Source of the DNA: Schistocerca nitens
Taxonomy: Eukaryota > Arthropoda > Insecta > Orthoptera > Acrididae
Direction: 5' to 3'
Assembly (NCBI RefSeq): GCF_023898315.1
Contig: NC_064623.1
Location: forward strand, 15,017,140 to 15,081,139
DNA: 64,000 nt
A program made the translations under genes and the position numbers. Each line of letters starts with the position of its first letter. Position 1 is the first letter of the stretch. Positions 53,645 through 63,641 of this stretch are shown here, piece after piece. A model generated the notes under the pieces. It saw only the letters and a program-made list of their open reading frames with translations. It did not search any database and was not told the origin of the DNA.

Positions 53645-55624
53645 ATAGTAGTGATGAAGAGTAGGCTGAAGTTCAAGACATCAGTCAGGAAGAATCAATA
53701 CGCAAAGAAGTGGGATACGGAAGTACTAAGGAATGACGAGATACGTGTGAAGTTCTCTAACGCTATAGATACAGCAATAAGGAATAGCGCAGTAGGCAGT
53801 ACAGTTGAAGAGGAATGGACATCTCTAAAAAGGGCCATCACAGAAGTTGGGAAGGAAAACATAGGTACAAAGAAGGTAGCTGCGAAGAAACCATGGGTAA
53901 CAGAAGAAATACTTCAGTTGATTGATGAAAGGAGGAAGTACAAACATGTTCCGGGAAAATCAGGAATACAGAAATACAAGTCGCTGAGGAATGAAATAAA
54001 TAGGAAGTGCAGGGAAGCTAAGACGAACTGGTTGCAGGAAAAATGTGAAGACATCGAAAAAGATATGATTGTCGGAAGGACAGACTCAGCATACAGGAAA
54101 GTCAAAACAACCTTTGGTGACATTAAAAGCAACGGTGGTAACATTAAGAGTGCAACGGGAATTCCACTGTTAAATGCAGAGGAGAGAGCAGATAGGTGGA
54201 AAGAATACATTGAAAGCCTCTACGAGGGTGAAGATTTGTCTGATGAGATAGAAGAAGAAACAGGAGTCGATTTAGAAGAGATAGGGGATCCAGTATTAGA
54301 ATCGGAATTTAAAAGAGCTTTGGAGGACTTACGGTCAAATAAGGGAGAAGGGATAGATAACATTCCGTCACAATTTCTAAAATCATTGGGGGAAGTGGCA
54401 ACAAAACGACTATTCACGTTGGTGTGTAGAATATATGAGTCTGGCGACATACCATCTGAATTTCGGAAAAGCATCATCCACACAATTCCGAAGACGGCAA
54501 GAGCTGACAAGTGCGAGAATTATCGCACAATCAGCTTAATAGCTCATGCATCGAAGCTGCTTACAAGAATAATATACAGAAGAATGAAAAAGAAAATTGA
54601 GAATGCGCTAGGTGAAGATCAGTTTGGCTTTAGGAAAAGTAAAGGGACGAGAGAGGCAATTCTGACGTTACGGCTAATAATGAAAGCAAGGCTAAAGAAC
54701 AATCAAGACACCTTCATAGGATTTGTCGACCTGGAAAAAGCGTTCGACAATATAAAATGGTGCAAGCTGTTCGAGATTCTGAAAAAAGTAGGGGTAAGCT
54801 ATAGGGAGAGACGGGTCATATTCATGTACAACAACCAAGAGGGAATAATAAGAGAGGACGATCAAGAACGAAGTGCTCGTATTAAGAAGGGTGTAAGACA
54901 AGGCTGTAGCCTTTCGCCCCTACTCTTCAATCTGTACATCGAGGAAGCAATGATGGAAATAAAAGAAAGGTTCAGGATTGGAATTAAAATACAAGGTGAA
55001 AGGATATCAATGATACGATTCGCTGATGACATTGCTATCCTGAGTGAAAGTGAAGAAGAATTAAATGATCTGCTGAACGGAATGGTCTAATGAGTACACA
55101 GTATGGTTTGAGAGTAAATCGGAGAAAGACGAAGCTAATGAGAAGTAGTAGAAATGAGAACAGCGAGAAACTTAACATCAGGATTGATGGTCACGAAGTC
55201 AATGAAGTTAAGGAATTCTGCTACCTAGGCAGTAAAATAACCAATGACGGACGGAGCAAGGAGGACATCAAAAGCAGACTCGCTATGGCAAAAAAGGCAT
55301 TTCTGGCCAAGAGAAGTCTACTAGTATCAAATACCGGCCTTAATTTGAGGAATAAATTTCTGAGGATGTACGTCTGGAGTACAGTAGTGAAACATGGACT
55401 GGGAAAACCGGAACAGAAGAGAATCGAAGCTTTTGAGATGTGGTGCTATAGACGAATGTTGAAAATTAGGTGGACTGATAAGGTAAGGAATGAGGAGGTT
55501 CTACGCAGAATCGGAGAGGAAAGGAATATGTGGGAAAAACTGATAAGGAGAAGGGACAGGATGATAGGACATCTGCTAAGACATGAGGGAATGACTTCCA
55601 TGGTACTAGAGGGAGCTGTAGAGG
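53645..55624 (+). pseudogene. RTE-type LINE, both ends truncated, frameshifted
   Basis: It begins just after the endonuclease SDH motif (VVMKSRLKFKTSVRK); the open frame starting at 53543 includes unrelated flanking codons. RT motifs are complete: CENYRTISLIAH, EDQFGFRKSKGTREAIL, FVDLEKAFDNIKW, KGVRQGCSLSPLLFNLY and IRFADDIAILSE. A 4-bp loss at about 55086 (compared with 28930) shifts the frame; it continues in 55090-55713 with EFCYLGSKITNDG and FEMWCYRRMLKIRW. Losses of 9 and 2 bp occur near 55386-55400. Similarity ends at about 55624 inside LEGAVE, without the 3' tail, so it is also 3'-truncated. Confidence 0.88.
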
Positions 55625-56863
55625 TTGAACCCACTATCAGTAGATGTACTAAACACCAAGTGACATACGCCGTCATCGCATCGAAATCGAAATCATCTTA
55701 CCAGATGTACTAATTTTTTTCGGCAGTGTAGAAAATATCTGTTAATACTTAGAAAAGTTGTTTACATGAGTATTATTTAAATTCGGGGTCTAATCATCAA
55801 GGAATGGCTTCAATCGGATATGACATTCAAGAAGGGACCTCTGGACTCTCTTTTGGGCCGAGTTGAAACCAGCGTCAAAGCTCGAGGCGGCATTGGACGT
55901 TCTTTGTGAGATGTCTCCTGTGGGGCGACCAATCGTCCCACCAGTGCGCCTGTGTCGGCTACTTTGAGAACAAATGTGTTGCTGTATACTTTGAAAGCGT
56001 CTCGCGTTGGGAGATATCTCGTCCATTGTATCGGGACATCATTGGGGTGCGATTGTAGAGGAGAGTGCGAGCAATGCGTCGTTGGAAAAGGGAGTGGGCG
56101 GCAAAAGGGCGGTTTGTTGTTTAAAGACACAGAGGAGAGTGCGAAAGTTGATTTTTTTAATACATATATGTGAACTGTGCAGAGAGACGAATGGAGGAAC
56201 AGTTATCCTAAATCTTTAGTCTTTTCTTTCGTGTATACTTTGTGCTACAAGTAAATTGCAGAGACAAATCAAGACGAAAATAATTTGTGAGTGACATGGC
56301 TGAAAACCTACAGGAAAGTGCGTGTGGCCACGAAATATTAACGAATGCAGCCAGTTCTAGTGCAAAGAGTAAACCAAATGGTCGCATGTCTTCCCAGTTG
56401 CGCTTCTTCCTCTTTCCATTTCTCTGTCAATGACATCACTTTCTTTTCCCCTATCTGCACTGACTGTGTTTCATAATTTCCTCTCCCAGCCAGGGACCAG
56501 ATTTTAATTCTGCCTACCTGTAGTTTGTGTGTACTGTCGTGCTTTACACGCCTAATTTCTTGATGCTATATTCTGTATCATATGTAACTAACAATGTGCT
56601 TACCGTAACATGCAGGCTCTTTTAGGTAGTCAGAGACGTTTTTCTCTGTAACTTACAAAATAATAAGTTAAAGGCATATTTTTGTAGACAGGTAAAGGTA
56701 AGGAACGTTATTACAGAATATAAACATAGTTTATTTAGTTATTTGTGAGAGTACAGCAACGAGCTACAATTTTTTTAACACAACATTATTTTTTCTCTGC
56801 CAGGCACTTTATATATTTAAACCAACTATGTACAAATGAGCTTACATCAAAGCTTTTAAAAAT
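55625..56863. other. Mostly unassigned; small gag-like start
   Basis: No conserved domain is visible. At 56296 a 46-codon frame (MAENLQESACGHEILTNAAS) has the feel of a gypsy gag N-terminus, after a leader rich in short repeats, but it stops at once and I cannot confirm it. The frame pair at 55790-56219 shows no recognisable protein. This is the 3' flank of the ankyrin gene. Confidence 0.35.
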
Positions 56864-56869
56864 TTTATT
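56864..56869 (-). other. Candidate polyadenylation signal of the ankyrin gene
   Basis: The minus strand reads AATAAA about 180 bp downstream of the frame-restored stop at 57051-57053. Another AATAAA in minus reading lies near 56725. Both are plausible; the region is AT-rich, so chance cannot be excluded. Confidence 0.4.
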
Positions 56870-57050
56870 TACTGAATTTGAAACGTTCAGAGTTTTCTGT
56901 ACAAGCTTACCATAAGCTGCGTTTAGGTTGATGTTCTGGTAGGAGAAGGGTCTTTTTAAGTGGGTGTTCTAACGAGTGCTGATTTCCGTGAATGAACAGC
57001 TCAGTGCGTCTTTTAAACGACCTGTAGACGAGAAGTAAATTTTGAACACC

Positions 57051-57430
57051 TCACTCACATGAAAATTGCGCCGCCGGAACATTGACCTCAACAGCAGACG
57101 TAGCTGGACAGTAGAGTGGTCTATAACCAGCTTCATTTGCTCGGTGTCTGACCCAGGCTGCATAGAGCAACATTATGACACACACTTTATTCCTCCTGAA
57201 GGCTGCGTAGTACAGTGGTGTGCACCTATGTGAGTCCCCCGCAAGCGGGTCTGCACCAGCGTCCAGCAGTAGCTTCACAATATCAGTCTTGCCATAGTAT
57301 GCTGCATAGTGTAGTGGTACTCTACCATTGCTGTCCCTCTTGTACACATCAGCTCCTTTCTCCACCAGTAGCCTGACACATTCTGCATTCCCCTCGCCTG
57401 ATGCTACATGCAGTGGCGTCCTACTTAGAG
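57051..57430 (-). pseudogene. Displaced C-terminal part of the ankyrin protein
   Basis: About 125 codons continue the ankyrin repeats in a different frame: RTPLHVASGEGNAECVRLL, KRDSNGRVPLHYAAYYGKTD, DAGADPLAGDSHRCTPLYYA, then a degenerate repeat and a C-terminus ending PAAQFSCE at 57051. Relative to other units, the junction has lost two bases (cttagagtcc for cttagcgagtcc, about 57428). If the deletion is a sequencing or assembly error, or is polymorphic, this is the true end of the protein; if real, the protein stops at 57421. Confidence 0.75.
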
Positions 57431-60400
57431 TCCTGAGCAAGTGCATCTGCACCAGCATCCAGCAGTAGCTTCACAATCTCAGTCTTGCCACTGGATGCTG
57501 CACGGTGTAGTGGTGTTGCACCGTTGCTGTCCCTCTTGTCCACATCATCTCCTTCCTTCACCAGTAGCCTGACACATTCTGCATTCCCCTCGCCTGATGC
57601 TGCATGCAGTGGTGTCCTACTTAGCGAGTCCTGGGCAAGTGCATCTGCACCAGCGTCCAGCAGTAGCTTCACAATCTCAGTCTTGCCACTGGATGCTGCA
57701 CGGTGTAGTGGTGTTGCACCGTTGCTGTCCCTCTTGTCCACATCATCTCCTTTCTCCACCAGTAGCCTGACACATTCTGCATTCCCCTCGCCTGATGCTG
57801 CATGCAGTGGTGTCCTACTTAGCGAGTCCTGGGCAAGTGCATCTGCACCAGCGTCCAGCAGTAGCTTCACAATGTCAGTCTTGCCACTGGATGCTGCACG
57901 GTGTAGTGGTGTTGCACCGTTGCTGTCCCTCTTGTCCACATCATCTCCTTCCTTCACCAGTAGCCTGACACATTCTGCATTCCCCTCGCCTGATGCTGCA
58001 TGCAGTGGTGTCCTACTTAGCGAGTCCTGGGCAAGTGCATCTCCACCAGCGTCCAGCAGTAGCTTCACAATCTCAGTCTTGCCACTGGATGCTGCACGGT
58101 GTAGTGGTGTTGCACCGTTGCTGTCCCTCTTGTCCACATCATCTCCTTTCTCCACCAGTAGCCTGACACATTCTGCATTCCCCTCGCCTGATGCTGCATG
58201 CAGTGGTGTCCTACTTAGCGAGTCCTGGGCAAGTGCATCTGCACCAGCGTCCAGCAGTAGCTTCACAATGTCAGTCTTGCCACTGGATGCTGCACGGTGT
58301 AGTGGTGTTGCACCGTTGCTGTCCCTCTTGTCCACATCATCTCCTTTCTCCACCAGTAGCCTGACACATTCTGCATTCCCCTCGCCTGATGCTGCATGCA
58401 GTGGTGTCCTACTTAGCGAGTCCTGGGCAAGTGCATCTGCACCAGCGTCCAGCAGTAGCTTCACAATGTCAGTCTTGCCACTGGATGCTGCACGGTGTAG
58501 TGGTGTTGCACCGTTGCTGTCCCTCTTGTCCACATCATCTCCTTTCTCCACCAGTAGCCTGACACATTCTGCATTCCCCTCGCCTGATGCTGCATGCAGT
58601 GGTGTCCTACTTAGCGAGTCCTGGGCAAGTGCATCTGCACCAGCGTCCAGCAGTAGCTTCACAATGTCAGTCTTGCCACTGGATGCTGCACGGTGTAGTG
58701 GTGTTGCACCGTTGCTGTCCCTCTTGTCCACATCATCTTTCTCCACCAGTAGCCTGACACATTCTGCATTCCCCTCGCCTGATGCTGCATGCAGTGGTGT
58801 CCTACTTAGCGAGTCCTGGGCAAGTGCATCTGCACCAGCGTCCAGCAGCAGCTTCACAATGTCAGTCTTGCCACTGGATGCTGCACGGTGTAGTGGTGTT
58901 GCACCGTTGCTGTCCCTCTTGTCCACATCATCTCCTTTCTCCACCAGTAGCCTGACACATTCTGCATTCCCCTCGCCTGATGCTGCATGCAGTGGTGTCC
59001 TACTTAGCGAGTCCTGGGCAAGTGCATCTGCACCAGCGTCCAGCAGCAGCTTCACAATGTCAGTCTTGCCACTGGATGCTGCACGGTGTAGTGGTGTTGC
59101 ACCGTTGCTGTCCCTCTTGTCCACATCATCTCCTTTCTCCACCAGTAGCCTGACACATTCTGCATTCCCCTCGCCTGATGCTGCATGCAGTGGTGTCCTA
59201 CTTAGCGAGTCCTGAGCAAGTGCATCTGCACCAGCGTCCAGCAGTAGCTTCACAATCTCAGTCTTGCCACTGGATGCTGCACGGTGTAGTGGTGTTGCAC
59301 CGTTACTGTCCCTCTTGTCCACATCATCTCCTTCCTTCACCAGTAGCCTGACACATTCTGCATTCCCCTTGCCTGATGCTGCATGCAGTGGTGTCCTACT
59401 TAGCGAGTCCTGGGCAAGTGCATCTGCACCAGCGTCCAGCAGTAGCTTCACAATCTCAGTCTTGCCACTGGATGCTGCATAGTGTAGTGGTGTTAGGCCG
59501 TTGCTGTCCCTCTTGTCGACATCATCTCCTTCCTTCACCAGTAGCCTGACACATTCTACATTCCCCATGCCTGATGCTACATGCAGTGGTGTCCTACTTA
59601 GCGAGTCCTGAGCAAGTGCATCTGCACCAGCGTCCAGCAGTAGCTTCACAATCTCAGTCTTGCCACTGGATGCTGCATAGTGTAGTGGTGTTAGGCCGTT
59701 GCTGTCCCTCTTGTCGACATCATCTCCTTCCTTCACCAGTAGCCTGACACATTCTGCATTCCCCTCGTCTGATGCTACATGCAGTGGTGTGCAACTTAGC
59801 GAGCTCTGGGCAAGTGCATCTGCACCAGCGTCCAGCAGTAGCTTCACAATCTCAGTCTTGCCACTGGATGCTGCATAGTGTAGTGGTGTTAGGCCGTTGC
59901 TGTCGCTCTTGTCCACATCAGCTCCTTTCTTCACCAGTAGTCTGACACATTCTGCATTCCCCTTGACTGATGCTACATGCAGTGGTGTCGTACTTAGCGA
60001 GTCCTGAGCAAGTGCATCTGCACCAGCGTCCAGCAGTAGCTTCACAATCTCAGTCTTGCCACTGGATGCTGCACGGTGTAGTGGTGTTGCACCGTTGCTG
60101 TCCCTCTTGTCCACATCATCTCCTTTCTTCACCAGTAGCCTGACACATTCTGCATTCCCCTCGCCTGATGCTGCATGCAGTGGTGTCCAACTTAGCGAGT
60201 CCTGGGCAAGTGCATCTGCACCAGCGTCCAGCAGTAGCTTCACAATCTCAGTCTTGCCATTGGATGCTGCATAGTGTAGTGGTGTTAGGCCGTTGCTGTC
60301 CCTCTTGTCCACATCAGCTCCTTTCTTCACCAGTAGTCTGACACATTCTGCATTCCCCTCGCCTGATGCTGCATGCAGTGGTGTCCTATTTAGCGAGTCC

Positions 60401-62055
60401 TGGGCAAGTGCATCTGCACCAGCGTCCAGCAGTAGCTTCACAATCTCAGTCTTGCCACTGGATGCTGCATGGTGTAGTGGTGTTAGGCCGTTGCTGTCCC
60501 TCTTGTCGACATCAGCTCCTTTCTTCACCAGTAGTCTGAAACATTCTGCATTCCCCTTGCCTGATGCTACATGCAGTGGTGTCCAACTTAGCGAGCTCTG
60601 GGCAAGTGCATCTGCACCAGCGTCCAGCAGTAGCTTCACAATCTCAGTCTTGCCACTGGCTGCTGCATAGTGTAGTGGTGTTAGGCCGTTGCTGTCCCTC
60701 TTGTCCACATCATCTCCTTTCTTCACCAGTAGTCTGACACATTCTGCATTCCCCCCAACTGATGCAACGTGCAGTGGTGTCCTACTTTGGAAGTCCCCCG
60801 CAAGCCGGTCTGAACCAGCGTCCAGCAGTAGCTTCACAATCTCAGTCTTGCCATAGCATGCTGCATAGTGTAGTGGTACTCTACCAATGCTGTCCCTCTT
60901 GTCGACATCAGCTCCTTTCTTCACCAGTAGCCTGACACATTCTGCATTCCCCTGGCCTGATGCTGCATGCAGTGGTGTCCTACTTAGCGAGTCCTGGGCA
61001 AGTGCATCTGCACCAGCGTCCAGTAGTAGCTTCACACTCTCAGCGTTGCCCGTCCCTGCTGCGTGGTGCAGTGGTGTGTGACCCTCACAGTCCCTCTGGT
61101 CCACGTCAGCTCCTCCTTCCACCGGTACCCTCCTGCAGGTTGGTCTGTGGGATGCTGCTGCAATGGCAAGCGGAGTCAAACCGATATCATCCTTCTCTTG
61201 GATACTCGCACCAGCTTTCAGGATGTGCCTCACACTATCTGGGTTGCCTCTCCGCGCGGCCAAGGGCATCGCAGTTGAACCACCAGCAGTTCCCGCCGTC
61301 GGATTGGCCCCTGCCTGCAGCAGCAGCCTCACGTAGTCGACGTTGCCTCTCGATACTGCCACGTGCAGAGGTGTGCCCACGGTGTCACTCAATGGGCTGC
61401 TGTGAGCCCCTGCACGTAACAGGTGCTCCACACTTTTAACGTCGCCATTCCTTGCAGCGCAGTGCAGTGGTGTGTCGCCTTCAAGGTCTCTAACCTCCAG
61501 GTTTTTGGCTGAATTGGCCAGTAGCCTGACGCATTCCGCAGCCCTTGCATATGCTGCATGATGTAGCGGACTGCGCCGTTCCGAGTCCTGCGCAAGCGCG
61601 TCTGCGCCGGCCCGCAGCAGTAGCTTCACACACTGCGCCCTGCCCGTCACTGCTGCGCAGTGCAGTGGAGTGAGACCTGACTTGTCTTTCACATTGACGT
61701 CAGCACCAGCAGAGAGTAGCGACTCTAAGCAGTCGACATTCCCAGCAACTGCTGCCTCATGTGTAGCTGTCACACCCCTACTGAACTGTACATTGAGGTC
61801 AACCCCAGCCTGGATCAGCAGTCGTACCCATTCTGCATTACCTGTTACTACTGCGTCGTACAACATCGTCGCACCAAGTGCACCGCGCAGCGTGGTACTG
61901 TCACTGGCTGTTGTCAGCTGCTGCACTATACTGTCATTCACAAATTCAGAAAGTGTCTCTCTCCACTGGTCTAGCTCAACCTCCTGTGCTGTAGATCCAT
62001 CACTTAGTCTCTTTTTGAGTATTTCTAGTGCCTTAGACACAGAGAGCTTCAGCAC
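57421..62055 (-). CDS. Ankyrin-repeat protein, large last exon
   Basis: An open frame of 1544 codons. The first codon is GTG directly after a splice acceptor (tttacag at 62062-62056), so translation starts in an upstream exon outside the window. Residues 1 to about 55 are a helical leader (LKLSVSKALEILKKRLSDGS). Then about 45 ankyrin repeats of 33 residues run to the end. The first dozen are diverged (TPLHCAAVTGRAQCVKLLLR, GTPLHVAVSRGNVDYVRLLL) and the rest are near-identical pairs (TPLHRAASSGKTEIVKLLLD; RTPLHAASGEGNAECVRLLV). Ankyrin arrays bind other proteins; no enzyme domain is seen, so the partner is unknown. The last codons, QDSK then TAG, result from a 2-bp loss. Probably a host gene of a lineage-expanded ankyrin family. 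Confidence 0.85.
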   Translation of the reverse strand: MLKLSVSKALEILKKRLSDGSTAQEVELDQWRETLSEFVNDSIVQQLTTASDSTTLRGALGATMLYDAVVTGNAEWVRLLIQAGVDLNVQFSRGVTATHEAAVAGNVDCLESLLSAGADVNVKDKSGLTPLHCAAVTGRAQCVKLLLRAGADALAQDSERRSPLHHAAYARAAECVRLLANSAKNLEVRDLEGDTPLHCAARNGDVKSVEHLLRAGAHSSPLSDTVGTPLHVAVSRGNVDYVRLLLQAGANPTAGTAGGSTAMPLAARRGNPDSVRHILKAGASIQEKDDIGLTPLAIAAASHRPTCRRVPVEGGADVDQRDCEGHTPLHHAAGTGNAESVKLLLDAGADALAQDSLSRTPLHAASGQGNAECVRLLVKKGADVDKRDSIGRVPLHYAACYGKTEIVKLLLDAGSDRLAGDFQSRTPLHVASVGGNAECVRLLVKKGDDVDKRDSNGLTPLHYAAASGKTEIVKLLLDAGADALAQSSLSWTPLHVASGKGNAECFRLLVKKGADVDKRDSNGLTPLHHAASSGKTEIVKLLLDAGADALAQDSLNRTPLHAASGEGNAECVRLLVKKGADVDKRDSNGLTPLHYAASNGKTEIVKLLLDAGADALAQDSLSWTPLHAASGEGNAECVRLLVKKGDDVDKRDSNGATPLHRAASSGKTEIVKLLLDAGADALAQDSLSTTPLHVASVKGNAECVRLLVKKGADVDKSDSNGLTPLHYAASSGKTEIVKLLLDAGADALAQSSLSCTPLHVASDEGNAECVRLLVKEGDDVDKRDSNGLTPLHYAASSGKTEIVKLLLDAGADALAQDSLSRTPLHVASGMGNVECVRLLVKEGDDVDKRDSNGLTPLHYAASSGKTEIVKLLLDAGADALAQDSLSRTPLHAASGKGNAECVRLLVKEGDDVDKRDSNGATPLHRAASSGKTEIVKLLLDAGADALAQDSLSRTPLHAASGEGNAECVRLLVEKGDDVDKRDSNGATPLHRAASSGKTDIVKLLLDAGADALAQDSLSRTPLHAASGEGNAECVRLLVEKGDDVDKRDSNGATPLHRAASSGKTDIVKLLLDAGADALAQDSLSRTPLHAASGEGNAECVRLLVEKDDVDKRDSNGATPLHRAASSGKTDIVKLLLDAGADALAQDSLSRTPLHAASGEGNAECVRLLVEKGDDVDKRDSNGATPLHRAASSGKTDIVKLLLDAGADALAQDSLSRTPLHAASGEGNAECVRLLVEKGDDVDKRDSNGATPLHRAASSGKTDIVKLLLDAGADALAQDSLSRTPLHAASGEGNAECVRLLVEKGDDVDKRDSNGATPLHRAASSGKTEIVKLLLDAGGDALAQDSLSRTPLHAASGEGNAECVRLLVKEGDDVDKRDSNGATPLHRAASSGKTDIVKLLLDAGADALAQDSLSRTPLHAASGEGNAECVRLLVEKGDDVDKRDSNGATPLHRAASSGKTEIVKLLLDAGADALAQDSLSRTPLHAASGEGNAECVRLLVKEGDDVDKRDSNGATPLHRAASSGKTEIVKLLLDAGADALAQDSK
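57430..61020 (-). repeat. 198-bp tandem array coding for paired ankyrin repeats
   Basis: About 18 units of 198 bp (66 residues, two ankyrin repeats each). Units between about 57430 and 59440 differ by only a few bases (eg/dg switches such as KEGDD/EKGDD, TEIV/TDIV). Units toward 61020 are more diverged. One unit at about 58736 lacks a codon (LLVEKDDVDK). The pattern suggests ongoing unequal crossing-over or gene conversion, strongest at the 3' end. The plus-strand open frames here are mirror artefacts of the repeat. Confidence 0.95.
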
Positions 62056-62062
62056 CTGTAAA
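62056..62062 (-). other. Splice acceptor of the ankyrin last exon
   Basis: The minus strand reads caatttacag followed by GTGCTGAAGC, a pyrimidine/AT-rich acceptor ending in AG. It explains why the long frame begins without ATG. The upstream sequence (62063 onward) has no continuing frame and contains a transposon, as expected for an intron. Confidence 0.7.
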
Positions 62063-62266
62063 TTGTATTGAGCTCTTAGACTGAATACAATGACATCAAC
62101 GATTAATTTAGATACATTTTATCACCTTATCACCAAAGAATGTCGACTGCTTCTCTAACATATACATAATTGTTCTTACTTGTGTAAACTGCAGGGCGTT
62201 TCACAATGAACATACCAGTTTTAAGGCGTTGTAGCATTTCTTAAGTTCAACTTACAATTGTAAATA

Positions 62267-63641
62267 CACTACTGCCCATTAAAACTGCTACACCACGAAG
62301 ATGACGTGCTACAGACGCGAAATGTAACAGACAGGAAGAAGATGCTGTGATATGCAAATGATTAGCTTTCCAGAGCATTCGCACAAGGTTGGCGCCGGTG
62401 GCGACACCTACAAAGTGCTGACATGAGGAAAGTTTCCATCCGATTCTTCATACACAAACAGCAGTTGACCGGTGTTGCCTGGTGAAACGTTGTTATGGTG
62501 CCTCGTGTAAGGAGGAGAAATGCGTACCATCACGTTTCCGACTTTGATAAAGGTCGGATTGCGGTTTATCGTATCGCGACATTGCTGCTCGCGTTGGTCG
62601 AGATCCAATGACGGTTAGCAGAATATGGAATCGCTGGGTTCAGGAGGGTAATACGGAACGCCGTGCTGGATCGTAACGGCCTCGTATCACTAGCAGTCGA
62701 GATGACAGGCATCTTATCCGCATGGCTGTAGCGATCCTGCAGCCACATTTCAATCCCTGAGTCAACACTTGGGGACGTTTGCAAGACAACAACAATCCGC
62801 ACGAACAGTTCGACGACGTTTGCAGCAGCATGGACTATCAGCTTGAAGACCACAGCTTGCGGTTACCCTTGATGCTGCATCGCAGACAGGAGCGCCTGCG
62901 ATGGTGTACTCAACGACGAACCTGGGTGCACAAATGGCAAAACGTCATTTTTTCGGATGAATTCAGGTTCTGTTTACAGCATCATGATGGTCGCATCCGT
63001 GTTTGGCGACATCACGATGAACGCACATTGGAAGCGTGTATTGGTCATCGCCATACTGGGGTATCACCCGGCGTGATGGTATGGGGTGCCATTGGTTACA
63101 CGTCTCGGTCACCTCTTGTTCGCATTGACGGCACTTCGTTCAGTGTGTTACGGCCCGCAGCTCTACCCTTCATTCGATCCCTGCGAAACCCTACATTTCA
63201 GCAGAATAATGCACGACGGCATGTTGCAGGTCCTGTACGGGCCTTTCTGGATACTGAAAATGTTCGACTGCTGCCCTGGCCAGCACATCCTCCAGATCTC
63301 TCACCAATTGAAAACCAATTGAAATTGAAAATTGGTCATTGGTGGCCGAGCAACTGGCCCGTCACAATAAGCCAGTCACTACTCTTGATGAACTGTGGTA
63401 TCGTGTTGAAGCTGTACCTGTACACGCCATCCAAGCTCTGTTTGACTCAATGCCCAGGCGTATCAAGGCCGTTATTACGGCCAGAGGTGGTTGTTCTGGG
63501 TACTGATTTCTCAGGATCTACGCACCTAAATTACGTGAAAATGTAATGAAATGTCAGTTCTAGTATAATATATTTGTCCAATGAATACCTGTTTATCATC
63601 TGAATTTCTTCTTGGTGCAGCAATTTTAATGGCCAGTAGTG
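62267..63641 (+). mobile_element. Tc1-like transposon in the ankyrin intron
   Basis: 1375 bp between TA sites (62265-62266, 63642-63643). Ends cactactgcccattaaaact and, in complement, cactactggccattaaaatt match for about 28 bp. It lies upstream of the ankyrin exon, in the opposite orientation to the gene. Confidence 0.92.
62495..63490 (+). pseudogene. Tc1-like transposase, inactive
   Basis: ATG 62495 (MVPRVRRRNAYHHVSDFDKG). An indel near 62565 shifts the helix-turn-helix part (YRDIAARVGRDPMTVSRIWN). Stops follow near 62676 and 62758. The main frame (62779-63350) has RRTWVHKWQNVIFSDEFRFC (first Asp), then QQNNARRHVAG, where the second catalytic Asp is Asn, and PPDLSPIENQ with the Glu. The spacing is 34 residues (DD34E type). 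The C-terminus is frameshifted after about 63310. It is dead by both mutation and frame changes. Confidence 0.85.

Noticed and set aside
57485..59215. A 576-codon plus-strand frame rich in Ser, Ala and Pro
   Set aside because: It is the mirror of the 198-bp ankyrin array; the unit length is a multiple of three, so an open frame on the other strand repeats too. No independent domain.
57421..62055. The ankyrin array as a bacterial (symbiont) ankyrin gene
   Set aside because: A splice acceptor, no ATG/ribosome site at the start, a flanking insect transposon in the upstream intron and AATAAA downstream fit a host gene better. Contamination is unlikely because the neighbours are insect repeats.
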